From Pseudalgibacter alginicilyticus (lineage in GTDB: Bacteria; Bacteroidota; Bacteroidia; Flavobacteriales; Flavobacteriaceae): DNA of 64,000 nt. The translations under genes were made by a program, and so were the position numbers. Positions 9,724 through 18,457 of this stretch are shown piece by piece. Position 1 is the first letter of the stretch. Every line of letters begins with the position of its first letter. The stretch spans positions 1,860,001 to 1,924,000 of the forward strand of contig NZ_CP012898.1 of the NCBI RefSeq assembly GCF_001310225.1, read 5' to 3'. The notes below the pieces were generated by a model that was given only the letters and a program-made list of their open reading frames with translations, searched no databases and was not told the DNA's origin.

Positions 9724-9766
9724 CAAAAATAACCCCTAAACTTAATTCCAAAACTGACAAATGTCA
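9724..9766 (-). promoter_or_regulatory. pflB promoter with Crp/Fnr-type dyad
   Basis: On the minus strand, TGACAAATGTCA (9755-9766, perfect 5+2+5 dyad) is followed after 23 nt by the -7 element TATTTTTG (9724-9731), then a leader of about 25 nt to the pflB ATG. The dyad centre would fall near -41, a class II activator position. The same dyad and spacing recur at three other promoters in the window. Confidence 0.75.
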
Positions 9767-10100
9767 TTGAACACATATTATTTAATGCCCTTGAATTTAC
9801 GAAAACGTTTGAATTACAATTATTAAAAAAATAACAAATAAATTGGTTATAAATCTAATAACTTAAACTGTGTTTTTTATTTAAAAGGAGACACTAATAT
9901 AATTTGCATCAAAAAAAAAGATAAAAAAACTACTATTTCAAACTTTAATTAGTTTGATAAAACTAAGAATTAACAGACAACTATTTTAAACAAAAAAAAG
10001 TTGTTTTTGAATGAAATGAGATGAACTATTTATTTTATAAAAAACTCTTGGCAATAAAAATGTGAACAACAATCAATTCAATCTATAAGCTGATAAATGA
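9767..10100. other. Intergenic region upstream of pflB, no gene seen
   Basis: About 330 nt of very AT-rich sequence between the pflB operator and the terminator of the alginate-lyase-like gene. No convincing reading frame. A small inverted repeat TCAAACT-N6-AGTTTGA is at 9938-9957. Nothing else could be supported. Confidence 0.6.
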
Positions 10101-10137
10101 GCTAAAATACAAAGGCTCTTTTTTAAAGAGCCCTTGT
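10101..10137 (-). terminator. Terminator of the PL6 alginate-lyase-like gene
   Basis: On the minus strand, a 13-bp stem with one G-T wobble (core GGCTCTTT / AAAGAGCC, arms at 10109-10121 and 10125-10137) is followed by ATTTTAG. It lies 11 nt past the stop codon. Confidence 0.8.
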
Positions 10138-10147
10138 AAATATATGA

Positions 10148-11965
10148 TTATTGTTTAACAAATATTTTGGAGACATTTTTAATTTTTAATATATATGTCC
10201 CACTGGTTAAATCACTCACATAAATTGTTTCTTTTTGAGAACTATAGATTTCATTGCTTATAATTCTCCCAAGCATATCAATAATTTGAACCTGACCTAA
10301 AACCTGATTATCCAATGAAATATTTAAATAATCACCTCTTATTGGATTAGGATATATACGAAGTATACTTTCAGTTTTTATACTATTATCAACATTTAAA
10401 GTTGGACTACCTCCAAAACCAACAGTTACTCCCACATCTGATTGCCTGTAGGGACGTTTAGCACCTCCACCATTAAATTCTTCTGCCCCAGCATCAATAG
10501 AAGCTCCCATGGGACGAGTACCTCCTAAAACATCACTGTTTAAAAATAGATAATTCCCCTCACCATAATCAATAGCTGCACTTCCATAAACTACATTATA
10601 AATATCATTCCCCGAGGTTAGTAGAGCTGGTTCAATTGGTGGTACTTCTACATTTAAATTACCACCACCATCAAAACTTCCAAAAGAATCATACGCATAT
10701 GAGGTTTGCTTTATATTATTTTCATATTTAGATACAGAACCTATGAGTTGGGTGGTAACTTGTATAGCTCTATTGGAACTTGCACTGGGAATTGTAACAT
10801 CATCTACAAAAAATAAGTTATTACCTATTATCACATCTTGAGGCGGCTGATTTTGTGAACTATTAAATGTCGCACCAACTCTTATACCTAGATCACAATT
10901 CACAAAGGTGTTATTTACTATAGTTGTATTTTTAACCTGATAATATTGATTCAATGCGCTATTTAATATCCCATTATGAATATTAATCCCTGCAAGACCA
11001 TTTGTTGACGAATTATTTGGGTACTTAGCTCTGGTGCCTTCAATATAATTATTATAAATTTTATGATTTTCACCCATTACTCGAATACCCCCACTAAAAG
11101 ATTGGCCATTTGCTAAAAAAAAATTATTATATACTTCACAATTATTCCCATGTCTTAATGTCAATGCTCCTGAATAATTTTCAAAAGTATTATTATAGTA
11201 TTTATTATTTCCACTTTTGTTAGAAATCACTTCAATTTCACCTACAAAATCATAAAAATAATTATCATAAACCTCCGAAGACGAATCTGACAATGATGTA
11301 GAACTGTTACCTAATCTTATAGCATCTTGATCATTATCTTCATTTACCACTGAGGTTCCTTGAGGCGTTCTATTTGCAAAATAATTATGATGTATTTTAT
11401 GAAAATTCTCAACAGCAGGAGAGTCTCTATTATCATTTATTATACTTCCTACACCATGTTTACCAACAAATGAGCTATAACTTATTTCATTGTTTGCTCC
11501 TCTTAATAAAATCCACTTAAAAACACTTGTTTGTTGAGAGGAGCCTTGATTAAAAGCGTCTATCTTAATATTTGAAACTTTACAGTTATTACAAACATTG
11601 GAACTATTAACTCTAAAATCTATTAAAGGCGTATCTGTAGACACTGAATTAGGAGGGTTTTCAAAAACAACGCCTTCAAAATGAATATAATCACCTCCAA
11701 GCTTCACATTAGTATTTCCAGAAAAAACAACCATACCAGGGGATTCTGCCTTAATAACTATTGGATTTGCTGCAGTACCGTCTTTACTAATACTAATTGT
11801 TGTATTAGCCCAACTACCATTATTTGACAAAATGATAGTTGTACCAGGAACTGCAGCAGATATGGCACTATTAAGTGAACTTTGATTTGTTACGGTTTGT
11901 CCATAAATTAATTTAATAGATACTAAAGCCATACAGCTTAAATAGTTAAGTAATTTCCTTTTCAT
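10148..11965 (-). CDS. Secreted PL6-type alginate lyase / chondroitinase-B family protein with T9SS sorting domain
   Basis: 605 residues from the ATG at 11965, which gives a clean signal peptide (MKRKLLNYLSCMALVSIKLIYGQ). The frame extends to a GTG at 12043, but that start would bury the signal and cross the operators. Residues about 25-500 form a parallel beta-helix of the PL6 kind, with repeated asparagine-rich turns (KIHHNYF, RHGNNCEVYNNFF). The family cleaves alginate, or less often dermatan/chondroitin sulfate, by beta-elimination. The final 70 residues (RIYPNPIRGDYLNI through GTYILKIKN) are a type A Por sorting domain, implying export by type IX secretion and surface attachment or release. 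It stands alone rather than in a SusCD locus. A tandem operator overlaps its promoter. Confidence 0.85.
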   Translation of the reverse strand: MKRKLLNYLSCMALVSIKLIYGQTVTNQSSLNSAISAAVPGTTIILSNNGSWANTTISISKDGTAANPIVIKAESPGMVVFSGNTNVKLGGDYIHFEGVVFENPPNSVSTDTPLIDFRVNSSNVCNNCKVSNIKIDAFNQGSSQQTSVFKWILLRGANNEISYSSFVGKHGVGSIINDNRDSPAVENFHKIHHNYFANRTPQGTSVVNEDNDQDAIRLGNSSTSLSDSSSEVYDNYFYDFVGEIEVISNKSGNNKYYNNTFENYSGALTLRHGNNCEVYNNFFLANGQSFSGGIRVMGENHKIYNNYIEGTRAKYPNNSSTNGLAGINIHNGILNSALNQYYQVKNTTIVNNTFVNCDLGIRVGATFNSSQNQPPQDVIIGNNLFFVDDVTIPSASSNRAIQVTTQLIGSVSKYENNIKQTSYAYDSFGSFDGGGNLNVEVPPIEPALLTSGNDIYNVVYGSAAIDYGEGNYLFLNSDVLGGTRPMGASIDAGAEEFNGGGAKRPYRQSDVGVTVGFGGSPTLNVDNSIKTESILRIYPNPIRGDYLNISLDNQVLGQVQIIDMLGRIISNEIYSSQKETIYVSDLTSGTYILKIKNVSKIFVKQ

Positions 11966-11988
11966 TTCTATAATTAAATAATTAACAA

Positions 11989-12018
11989 TTGGTTTACCAA
12001 TTTGGTTTACCAAATATA
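11989..12018 (-). promoter_or_regulatory. Tandem operator overlapping the PL6 gene promoter
   Basis: TTGGTTTACCAA (TTGGT-TT-ACCAA dyad) occurs twice, at 11989-12000 and 12002-12013, with a 13-bp period. On the minus strand the -7 element TATATTTG (12011-12018) overlaps the second copy, so a bound repressor would block the promoter and the transcription start. The dyad size suits a LacI or GntR family repressor, which is not encoded next door. Confidence 0.7.
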
Positions 12019-12311
12019 GCAAAATATTAATAACTTTTAACACTGATAATCAGTTATTTATTTTCACAAATTGCATCTTAAAATTAAAAGCTTAGAAAAA
12101 AAGCTTAAAATGATTGTAATAATAAAAGCCTTGGTCCATTTTGAAAATCAAAATTACTGAGTAACTTTTATTGAAAATTCCGAAAAGAATAATATCAAAA
12201 CAACTAAACTTGTACTTACTATTAATTATGCAACAAATAGCTTATTTTATTATCTATTTGAAAATCCCATTTATTTTCCTAATTTGCATAAAACTTAACT
12301 AGACCAAAATA
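12019..12311. other. Divergent intergenic region, no gene seen
   Basis: About 290 nt of AT-rich sequence between the PL6 promoter and the acyl-CoA ligase start. No reading frame or clear exact TAnnTTTG element for the ligase; a near match TAATTTG lies at about 12280-12286. Confidence 0.5.
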
Positions 12312-14087
12312 ATGATTGAGGTTAACAGAATTTTTGACTTTCCGCTGTATCAACTTAAAAAATTTAATCTTGAAAAAGCGCTCACTACCAAATATAATGA
12401 TGAATGGATTAGTATTTCAACTAAGGAATATATTAATCAGTCTAATAAAATAAGCAGAGGTCTTTTAAGATTAGGTGTAAAACCAAATGATAAAATTGCA
12501 GTAATATCTTCTACAAATAGAACTGAGTGGCATATATTAGATGTAGGTATACTACAAACTGGCGCACAAAATGTCCCCATTTATCCTACAATAAGTGCAG
12601 AAGATTATGAATATATTTTAAATCATTCAGAATCTGTTTATTGCTTTGTATCAGATATTGAAGTGTTAGAAAAAATAAATTCTATAAAAAATAACACCAA
12701 GCTTAAAAATATTTACGTTTTAGACAATATAGGGAACCAAGATAACTGGAAAGATGTTTTAGCCTTAGGAGAAGATGACAGTAACCAAAATGAAGTAGAA
12801 GAGAGAAAGAACGCTGTAAAACCTACTGATTTAGCAACTTTAATTTATACATCTGGAACAACAGGAAAGCCTAAAGGGGTTATGTTATCACATAAAAACA
12901 TAGTTTCTAATGTTTTAGATAGTGAAAAGCGAGTGCCATTTGATCATGGAAAATCTAAAGCTTTAAGTTTTCTGCCTATTTGCCATGTTTTTGAACGCAT
13001 GGTGGTATACCTCTATCAATATTGTGGTGTAGAAATTTATTTTGCTGAATCTATCGAAAAAATGAGCGATAATCTTAAAGAGGTACATCCAACCGTTATG
13101 ACTGCTGTACCTCGTTTATTTGAGAAGGTGTATGATAAAATTATAGCCAAAGGAAGCGATTTAAAAGGTATAAAAAAAATGCTTTTCTTTTGGGCTGTAG
13201 ATTTAGGGTTACGATTTAAACCCTACAAAGAAAACGGATGGTGGTACGAAACACAATTAAAACTTGCGAGAAAACTAATTTTCAGTAAATGGAAGGAAGG
13301 GTTAGGTGGAAACTTAGAATTAATGGTGTCAGGAAGTGCTGCTTTACAACCTAGGCTTAATCGTGTTTTTGCAGCCGCTAAACTTCCTATAATGGAAGGA
13401 TATGGTCTTACAGAAACCTCTCCTGTTATTTCAGTTAATGATATGAGAAATGGAGGCTTTAGAGTTGGCACTGTAGGCCGAATAATTGATAATGTTGAAG
13501 TTAAAATTGCTGATGACGGCGAAATTTTAGTGAAAGGCCCCAATGTTATGATGGGGTATTATAAAGACCCTGAAAAAACTGCTGAAGTTATGACAGGTGA
13601 ATATTTCCATACTGGTGATATTGGAGAAATAGATTCTGATGGTTTCTTAAAAATAACCGATCGAAAAAAAGAAATGTTTAAAACTTCTGGTGGAAAATAT
13701 GTAGCACCCACATTACTTGAGAATAAATTTAAACAATCACGATTTATTGAGCAAATAATGGTAATTGGTGAAGGAGAAAAAATGCCTGCTGCCTTAATAC
13801 AACTTAATTTTGAATTTGTTGAAGAATGGGCCAAACGACATAGAATCAAGGTGAATTCAAATAAAGATCTTATTTCTAATTCACAACTGTTAGCTAGAAT
13901 ACAAGACGAAATTGATACAGCCAACAAAAAATTTGGAAAATGGGAACAAATTAAAAAGTTTGAACTAACACCAGATGTTTGGTCAATTGAAGCAGGGCAC
14001 CTGACTCCTACTATGAAAATGAAACGAAAGGTTATTAAAGAAAAGTATTTTAACCTCATTGAAAAAATTTACCGAGGTGATAACTAA
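12312..14087 (+). CDS. Long-chain acyl-CoA synthetase (AMP-dependent ligase)
   Basis: 591 residues. Activates fatty acids to acyl-CoA with ATP, releasing AMP and pyrophosphate. The ATP-binding signature YTSGTTGKPKGVMLSH is near residue 178; the adenylation motif YGLTETSP is near 363; HTGDIGEID and DRKKEMFKTSGGKYVAP give the hinge and C-terminal lysine region. The length and KTSGGKYVAP form are typical of the bacterial FAA1-like long-chain group (FadD15 type). It lies just upstream of a MarR-controlled beta-oxidation operon and presumably supplies its substrate, but a terminator separates the two units. Confidence 0.93.
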   Translation: MIEVNRIFDFPLYQLKKFNLEKALTTKYNDEWISISTKEYINQSNKISRGLLRLGVKPNDKIAVISSTNRTEWHILDVGILQTGAQNVPIYPTISAEDYEYILNHSESVYCFVSDIEVLEKINSIKNNTKLKNIYVLDNIGNQDNWKDVLALGEDDSNQNEVEERKNAVKPTDLATLIYTSGTTGKPKGVMLSHKNIVSNVLDSEKRVPFDHGKSKALSFLPICHVFERMVVYLYQYCGVEIYFAESIEKMSDNLKEVHPTVMTAVPRLFEKVYDKIIAKGSDLKGIKKMLFFWAVDLGLRFKPYKENGWWYETQLKLARKLIFSKWKEGLGGNLELMVSGSAALQPRLNRVFAAAKLPIMEGYGLTETSPVISVNDMRNGGFRVGTVGRIIDNVEVKIADDGEILVKGPNVMMGYYKDPEKTAEVMTGEYFHTGDIGEIDSDGFLKITDRKKEMFKTSGGKYVAPTLLENKFKQSRFIEQIMVIGEGEKMPAALIQLNFEFVEEWAKRHRIKVNSNKDLISNSQLLARIQDEIDTANKKFGKWEQIKKFELTPDVWSIEAGHLTPTMKMKRKVIKEKYFNLIEKIYRGDN

Positions 14088-14092
14088 ATAAT

Positions 14093-14120
14093 TTAAAACT
14101 CATTTTTAAATGAGTTTTAA
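14093..14120 (+). terminator. Terminator after the acyl-CoA synthetase gene
   Basis: TTAAAACTCATTT and AAATGAGTTTTAA form a 13-bp perfect stem with a 2-nt loop, starting 5 nt after the stop. The A/T-flanked stem would work in either direction, though the T tract is short. Confidence 0.7.
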
Positions 14121-14151
14121 CCCTACTGTTCCACAATTAAAAAACACTTTG

Positions 14152-14184
14152 TTATGCATGCATAATATATTTTTCATATATTTG
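14152..14184 (+). promoter_or_regulatory. Promoter and MarR-type operator of the beta-oxidation operon
   Basis: TTATGCATGCATAA (14152-14165) is a 14-bp perfect palindrome. It is followed 11 nt later by the -7 element TATATTTG (14177-14184), 21 nt before the marR ATG. A TTTG at 14148-14151 may be the -33 element. The palindrome lies between the two elements, where a MarR dimer would repress its own operon. Confidence 0.7.
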
Positions 14185-14205
14185 GATTGAACTCCAACCA
14201 AAAGC

Positions 14206-14652
14206 ATGAAAGAAAAAACAATAGACTATGTTTTAAGAACCACTTGGTTAGCGGTAAATAAGATGTATAATGAAGAAGCTTCAAAATTTGAAACCACCAT
14301 GGCTACTGGATTTTGTTTGCTGAGTATAGATCCAGAAAAAGGAACAGCATCAACAGCCTTGGGACCAAAAATGGGCATGGAAGCAACTAGTTTATCACGT
14401 ATTTTAAAAACCATGGAAAAAAAAGGGTTAATTGAACGAAAACCAAATCCAGATGATGGACGAGGAGTCATCATTCACTTAACTGATTTTGGAAAACAAA
14501 AAAGAGAATTATCAAGGGAAAAAGTACTGATATTCAATAATGCTATAAGAAACAGTATTTCTGAAGAAAAGTTAAAACATTTTTATGAAGTTGCACAGCA
14601 TATAAATGACATGGTAAGTAACAAAAAAATTTACAATCAATCCGATAGTTAA
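14206..14652 (+). CDS. MarR family transcriptional regulator of the fatty-acid operon
   Basis: 148 residues with the MarR winged helix: a recognition region GMEATSLSRILKTMEKKGLI followed by the wing ERKPNPDDGRGVIIHLTD. The DxRG motif of the wing is present as DDGRG. It is the first gene of the operon with the 3-hydroxyacyl-CoA dehydrogenase/hydratase 8 nt downstream, the thiolase and the acyl-CoA dehydrogenase. A palindrome directly overlaps its promoter. Inference: it represses the operon and is released by an acyl-CoA or fatty acid. Confidence 0.92.
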   Translation: MKEKTIDYVLRTTWLAVNKMYNEEASKFETTMATGFCLLSIDPEKGTASTALGPKMGMEATSLSRILKTMEKKGLIERKPNPDDGRGVIIHLTDFGKQKRELSREKVLIFNNAIRNSISEEKLKHFYEVAQHINDMVSNKKIYNQSDS

Positions 14653-14660
14653 TATACAAA

Positions 14661-17069
14661 ATGAGCAAACGAACAATTAAAAAAATAGCTATTATTGGCT
14701 CTGGAATTATGGGAAGTGGTATTGCATGCCATTTTGCCAATATAGGTGTAGATGTATTATTATTAGATATTATTCCACGAGAATTAAATGATGCCGAAAA
14801 AGCAAAAAATTTAACTCTTGAAGACAAATCTGTTCGAAATAGAATTGTAAACAACTCCTTAACAACCGCATTAAAATCAAGCCCATCCCCTATTTACCAT
14901 CAAAAATTTGCAAGTAGAATTACAACGGGAAATACAGAAGATGACATTGCTAAAGTAGCAAACGTAGACTGGATTATGGAAGTTGTTATTGAACGCCTTG
15001 ACATAAAAAAACAAGTATTCGAAAAATTAGAAAAATATAGAACCCCTGGAACCTTAATAACTTCAAATACCTCTGGTATTCCTATCAAGTTTATGAGTGA
15101 AGGACGAAGTGACGATTTTCAAAAGCATTTTTGTGGGACCCACTTTTTCAATCCAGCACGCTATTTAAAATTGTTTGAAATCATTCCTGGACCTCATACA
15201 TCTACCGAAGTTCTTAATTTTTTAAATAGTTATGGTGAACAATTCCTTGGAAAAACATCGGTTGTTGCTAAAGACACACCCGCATTTATAGGAAATAGAA
15301 TTGGAATTTTTAGCATTATGAGCTTGTTCCATACCGTAAAAGAAATGGATTTGACTATTGAAGAAGTTGATAAATTAACAGGTCCCGTTATTGGCAGACC
15401 CAAATCGGCAACTTTCAGAACCGTTGATGTAGTTGGATTAGATACTCTTGTACATGTAGCTAATGGTATTGCAGAAAATTGTAAAAACGATGAACAACTA
15501 TCTCTTTTTAAATTGCCTAATTTCATCAATACCATGGTTGAAAACAAATGGCTTGGAAGTAAAACAGGACAAGGTTTTTATAAAAAAACAAAAAAGGATG
15601 ATGGTACTTCTGAAATTTTATCATTAGACTTGAATACCTTAGAATATCGTTCAGTAAAAAAAGCAAATTTTGCCACTTTAGAACTAACAAAAACCATTGA
15701 CAATGTAGCTGACCGATTTAAAGTATTAGTATCTGGAACAGATAAAGCAGGTGAATTTTATAGAAAAAGTTTTGCATCCTTATTTGCTTATGTTACCAAC
15801 AGGATTCCTGAAATTACAGACGACCTTTATAAAATTGATGATGCTATGAAAGCTGGTTTTGGATGGGAGCACGGTCCATTCCAAATATGGGATGCTATTG
15901 GCGTAGAAAAAGGTATTGACATCATGAAATTGGAAGGTTTAGCACCTGCTTCTTGGGTACAAGACATGTTAGCTTCTGGCAACAAATCTTTTTATACCGT
16001 TAAAGAAGGTGCTACATTTGCTTATGATATCCAAAAGAAAAAACAAGAAAAAGTGCCTGGTCAGGATGCCTTTATTATCTTAAATAACATTAGAAAACCT
16101 AATGAAGTTTGGAAAAACTCGGGTGTGGTTATTGAAGACTTAGGCGATGGTATTTTAAACTGCGAATTCCAATCTAAAATGAATACCATTGGTGGTGATG
16201 TGCTAGCAGGATTAAATAAAGCTGTTGATTTAGCGGAAAAAAACTTTCAAGGCCTAATTATTGGAAATCAAGGGGCCAACTTTTCAGTTGGTGCCAATAT
16301 TGGTATGATTTTTATGATGGCTGTAGAGCAAGAATATGATGAATTAAACGCTGCCATCAAATACTTCCAAGACACGATGATGCGTATGCGCTACTCATCA
16401 ATACCCACTATTTCTGCTCCTCATGGTATGTCATTAGGAGGTGCTTGCGAACTCTCCATGCACGCAGACAAAGTAGTTGCTGCTGCTGAAACTTATATTG
16501 GATTGGTGGAGTTTGGTGTAGGTGTTATTCCTGGAGGTGCTGGCTCAAAAGAAATGGCTTTAAGAGCCTCTGATATGTTTAGAAAAGATGATGTAGAATT
16601 AAACACATTACGCGAATATTTCCTATCCATTGCTATGGCTAAAGTATCTACTTCTGCCTATGAAGCCTTTGATTTAGGAATCCTTCAAAAAGGCAAGGAT
16701 ATTATAGTTGTTAATAAAGATAGGCAAATTGCTACCGCTAAAGCTCATGCCAAATTAATTGCAGAAGCGGGTTATACACAACCTCTAAAACGTACAGATG
16801 TAAAAGTATTAGGAAAACAGGCTTTAGGGATGTTTTTAGTAGGCACTGATGCTATGCAAAATAGCAAGTATATTAGTAAGCATGACCAAAAAATTGCAGA
16901 CAAACTTGCTTACGTCATGGCTGGTGGCGACTTATCAGAACCTACTTTAGTGACAGAGCAGTATTTATTGGATTTGGAACGGGAAGCTTTTTTAAGTTTA
17001 TGCACTGAACGGAAAACATTAGAACGTATTCAACATATGCTAAAAAAAGGAAAACCATTACGAAATTAG
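14661..17069 (+). CDS. 3-hydroxyacyl-CoA dehydrogenase / enoyl-CoA hydratase fusion
   Basis: 802 residues. The Rossmann NAD-binding motif IIGSGIMGSGIACHFA is at residues 10-25, so the dehydrogenase half comes first. The crotonase half follows from roughly residue 500: GANFSVGANIG gives the first oxyanion loop, GMSLGGACELSMHAD the second, and ETYIGLVEFGVGVIPGGAG the catalytic Glu region. This order is the reverse of E. coli FadB/FadJ, where the hydratase is N-terminal, but is standard for this bacterial subfamily. It performs the two middle steps of beta-oxidation in the cytoplasm. It sits 8 nt after marR and upstream of the thiolase. Confidence 0.93.
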   Translation: MSKRTIKKIAIIGSGIMGSGIACHFANIGVDVLLLDIIPRELNDAEKAKNLTLEDKSVRNRIVNNSLTTALKSSPSPIYHQKFASRITTGNTEDDIAKVANVDWIMEVVIERLDIKKQVFEKLEKYRTPGTLITSNTSGIPIKFMSEGRSDDFQKHFCGTHFFNPARYLKLFEIIPGPHTSTEVLNFLNSYGEQFLGKTSVVAKDTPAFIGNRIGIFSIMSLFHTVKEMDLTIEEVDKLTGPVIGRPKSATFRTVDVVGLDTLVHVANGIAENCKNDEQLSLFKLPNFINTMVENKWLGSKTGQGFYKKTKKDDGTSEILSLDLNTLEYRSVKKANFATLELTKTIDNVADRFKVLVSGTDKAGEFYRKSFASLFAYVTNRIPEITDDLYKIDDAMKAGFGWEHGPFQIWDAIGVEKGIDIMKLEGLAPASWVQDMLASGNKSFYTVKEGATFAYDIQKKKQEKVPGQDAFIILNNIRKPNEVWKNSGVVIEDLGDGILNCEFQSKMNTIGGDVLAGLNKAVDLAEKNFQGLIIGNQGANFSVGANIGMIFMMAVEQEYDELNAAIKYFQDTMMRMRYSSIPTISAPHGMSLGGACELSMHADKVVAAAETYIGLVEFGVGVIPGGAGSKEMALRASDMFRKDDVELNTLREYFLSIAMAKVSTSAYEAFDLGILQKGKDIIVVNKDRQIATAKAHAKLIAEAGYTQPLKRTDVKVLGKQALGMFLVGTDAMQNSKYISKHDQKIADKLAYVMAGGDLSEPTLVTEQYLLDLEREAFLSLCTERKTLERIQHMLKKGKPLRN

Positions 17070-17146
17070 ACAACTTGGATGGTAGACTTTTAAATTTTAG
17101 AAATCTGAATAATCCAGAAAATCTAATTATCTAAAATAACAAAAAA

Positions 17147-18337
17147 ATGAAACAAGCATATATAGTAAAAGCATACAGAACTGCCGTTGGAAAGGCTCCT
17201 AAAGGACTTTTCCGTTTTAAACGAACTGATGAATTGGCTGCTGAAACCATTCAATATATGATGAAAGAACTGCCTCAATTGGATAAAACACGCATTGACG
17301 ATGTAATTGTTGGAAATGCTATGCCTGAAGGCGCACAAGGCTTAAACATGGCTCGTTTTATCTCTTTAATTGGGTTAGATTCTATAGAAGTTCCAGGCGT
17401 AACAGTCAACAGATTTTGCTCTTCTGGTGTAGAAACCATTGCCATTGCAACAGCAAAAATACAGTCTGGTATGGCAGATTGTATTATAGCAGGAGGTGCT
17501 GAAAGCATGAGTTCCGTTCCTATGTCTGGTTACAAACCAGAGCTTAATTATGAAATCATAAAAGAAGGACACCCCGACTACTACTGGGGGATGGGGAATA
17601 CAGCCGAAGCAGTAGCTAATCAATTTAATGTATCGCGTGAAGACCAAGATGAATTCGCCTATAATTCCCATATGAAAGCTTTAAAAGCTCAAGCTGAAAA
17701 TCGTTTTCAAGATCAAATAGTACCTATTGAAATTGAGCAAACCTATATGGATACGAATGGAAAAAAAACAACAAAAACATATACCGTTTCTAAAGACGAA
17801 GGACCTCGTGCTGGAACAAACTTACAGGCTTTAGCAAAATTACGCCCTGTTTTTGCTGCAGGTGGAAGTGTGACTGCTGGAAACTCTTCTCAAATGAGTG
17901 ATGGAGCTGCTTTTGTTATGGTTATGAGTGAGACTATGGTAAAAGAATTAAATCTGGAACCAATTGCGCGCTTAGTAAATTATGCCGCTGCAGGAGTAGA
18001 TCCTCGTATTATGGGTATTGGTCCTGTTAAAGCCATCCCAAAATCATTAAAATTAACAGGATTAAAACAAAAAGATTTAGAACTAATTGAACTAAATGAA
18101 GCCTTTGCTTCTCAATCTTTAGCTGTAATTAGAGAATTAAACCTTAACCCAGACATTGTTAATGTAAATGGTGGAGCCATTGCATTAGGACACCCTTTAG
18201 GTTGCACCGGAGCAAAATTGTCGGTTCAATTATTTGATGAAATGCGAAAACAAAACATGCAAGGTAAATATGGCGCTGTAACCATGTGCGTAGGTACCGG
18301 ACAAGGTGCATGCGGTATTTTTGAATTTCTTAAATAA
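17147..18337 (+). CDS. fadA: Acetyl-CoA C-acyltransferase (thiolase)
   Basis: 396 residues, normal thiolase length. The acylated nucleophile is C91 in [18 protein letters not shown] holds the active-site His, and [12 protein letters not shown] the second cysteine. It cleaves 3-ketoacyl-CoA to acetyl-CoA and a shortened acyl-CoA. It lies in the beta-oxidation operon between the dehydrogenase/hydratase fusion and the acyl-CoA dehydrogenase, completing the cycle. A biosynthetic acetyl-CoA acetyltransferase is possible from motifs alone; context favours degradation. Confidence 0.93.
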   Translation: MKQAYIVKAYRTAVGKAPKGLFRFKRTDELAAETIQYMMKELPQLDKTRIDDVIVGNAMPEGAQGLNMARFISLIGLDSIEVPGVTVNRFCSSGVETIAIATAKIQSGMADCIIAGGAESMSSVPMSGYKPELNYEIIKEGHPDYYWGMGNTAEAVANQFNVSREDQDEFAYNSHMKALKAQAENRFQDQIVPIEIEQTYMDTNGKKTTKTYTVSKDEGPRAGTNLQALAKLRPVFAAGGSVTAGNSSQMSDGAAFVMVMSETMVKELNLEPIARLVNYAAAGVDPRIMGIGPVKAIPKSLKLTGLKQKDLELIELNEAFASQSLAVIRELNLNPDIVNVNGGAIALGHPLGCTGAKLSVQLFDEMRKQNMQGKYGAVTMCVGTGQGACGIFEFLK

Positions 18338-18423
18338 GAAATACTTCCTATCACCTCAAACGTAAAGAAGTATTACAAAACAGAAAAAATAATTAAAGTA
18401 TAACTAAAAAACACCCTGTAACA

Positions 18424-18454
18424 GTTCTCTTCTTTGGAGAGTTAAAAGGGCTAA
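18424..18454 (+). repeat. Possible dispersed intergenic repeat upstream of the acyl-CoA dehydrogenase
   Basis: The sequence TCTCTTCTTTGGAGAG followed by TTAAAAGGGCT resembles a second element at 42001-42020 that also lies directly upstream of a start codon. The CTCT/AGAG ends can form a short hairpin. Repeat status is inferred from two similar copies in the window. Confidence 0.35.
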
Positions 18455-18457
18455 ACT

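Noticed and set aside
11966-12043. N-terminal extension of the PL6 protein to GTG at 12043
   Set aside because: It would place the operators and the -7 element within the coding region and hide the signal peptide.
13559-14059. 166-codon minus-strand frame opposite the acyl-CoA synthetase
   Set aside because: Long, but fully inside the conserved C-terminal part of the synthetase; Ser/Leu/Phe-rich composition is typical of antisense of AT-rich coding DNA.
18345-18379. AATACTTC ... GAAGTATT inverted repeat after the thiolase as a terminator
   Set aside because: 8-bp stem with a long loop and no T tract.
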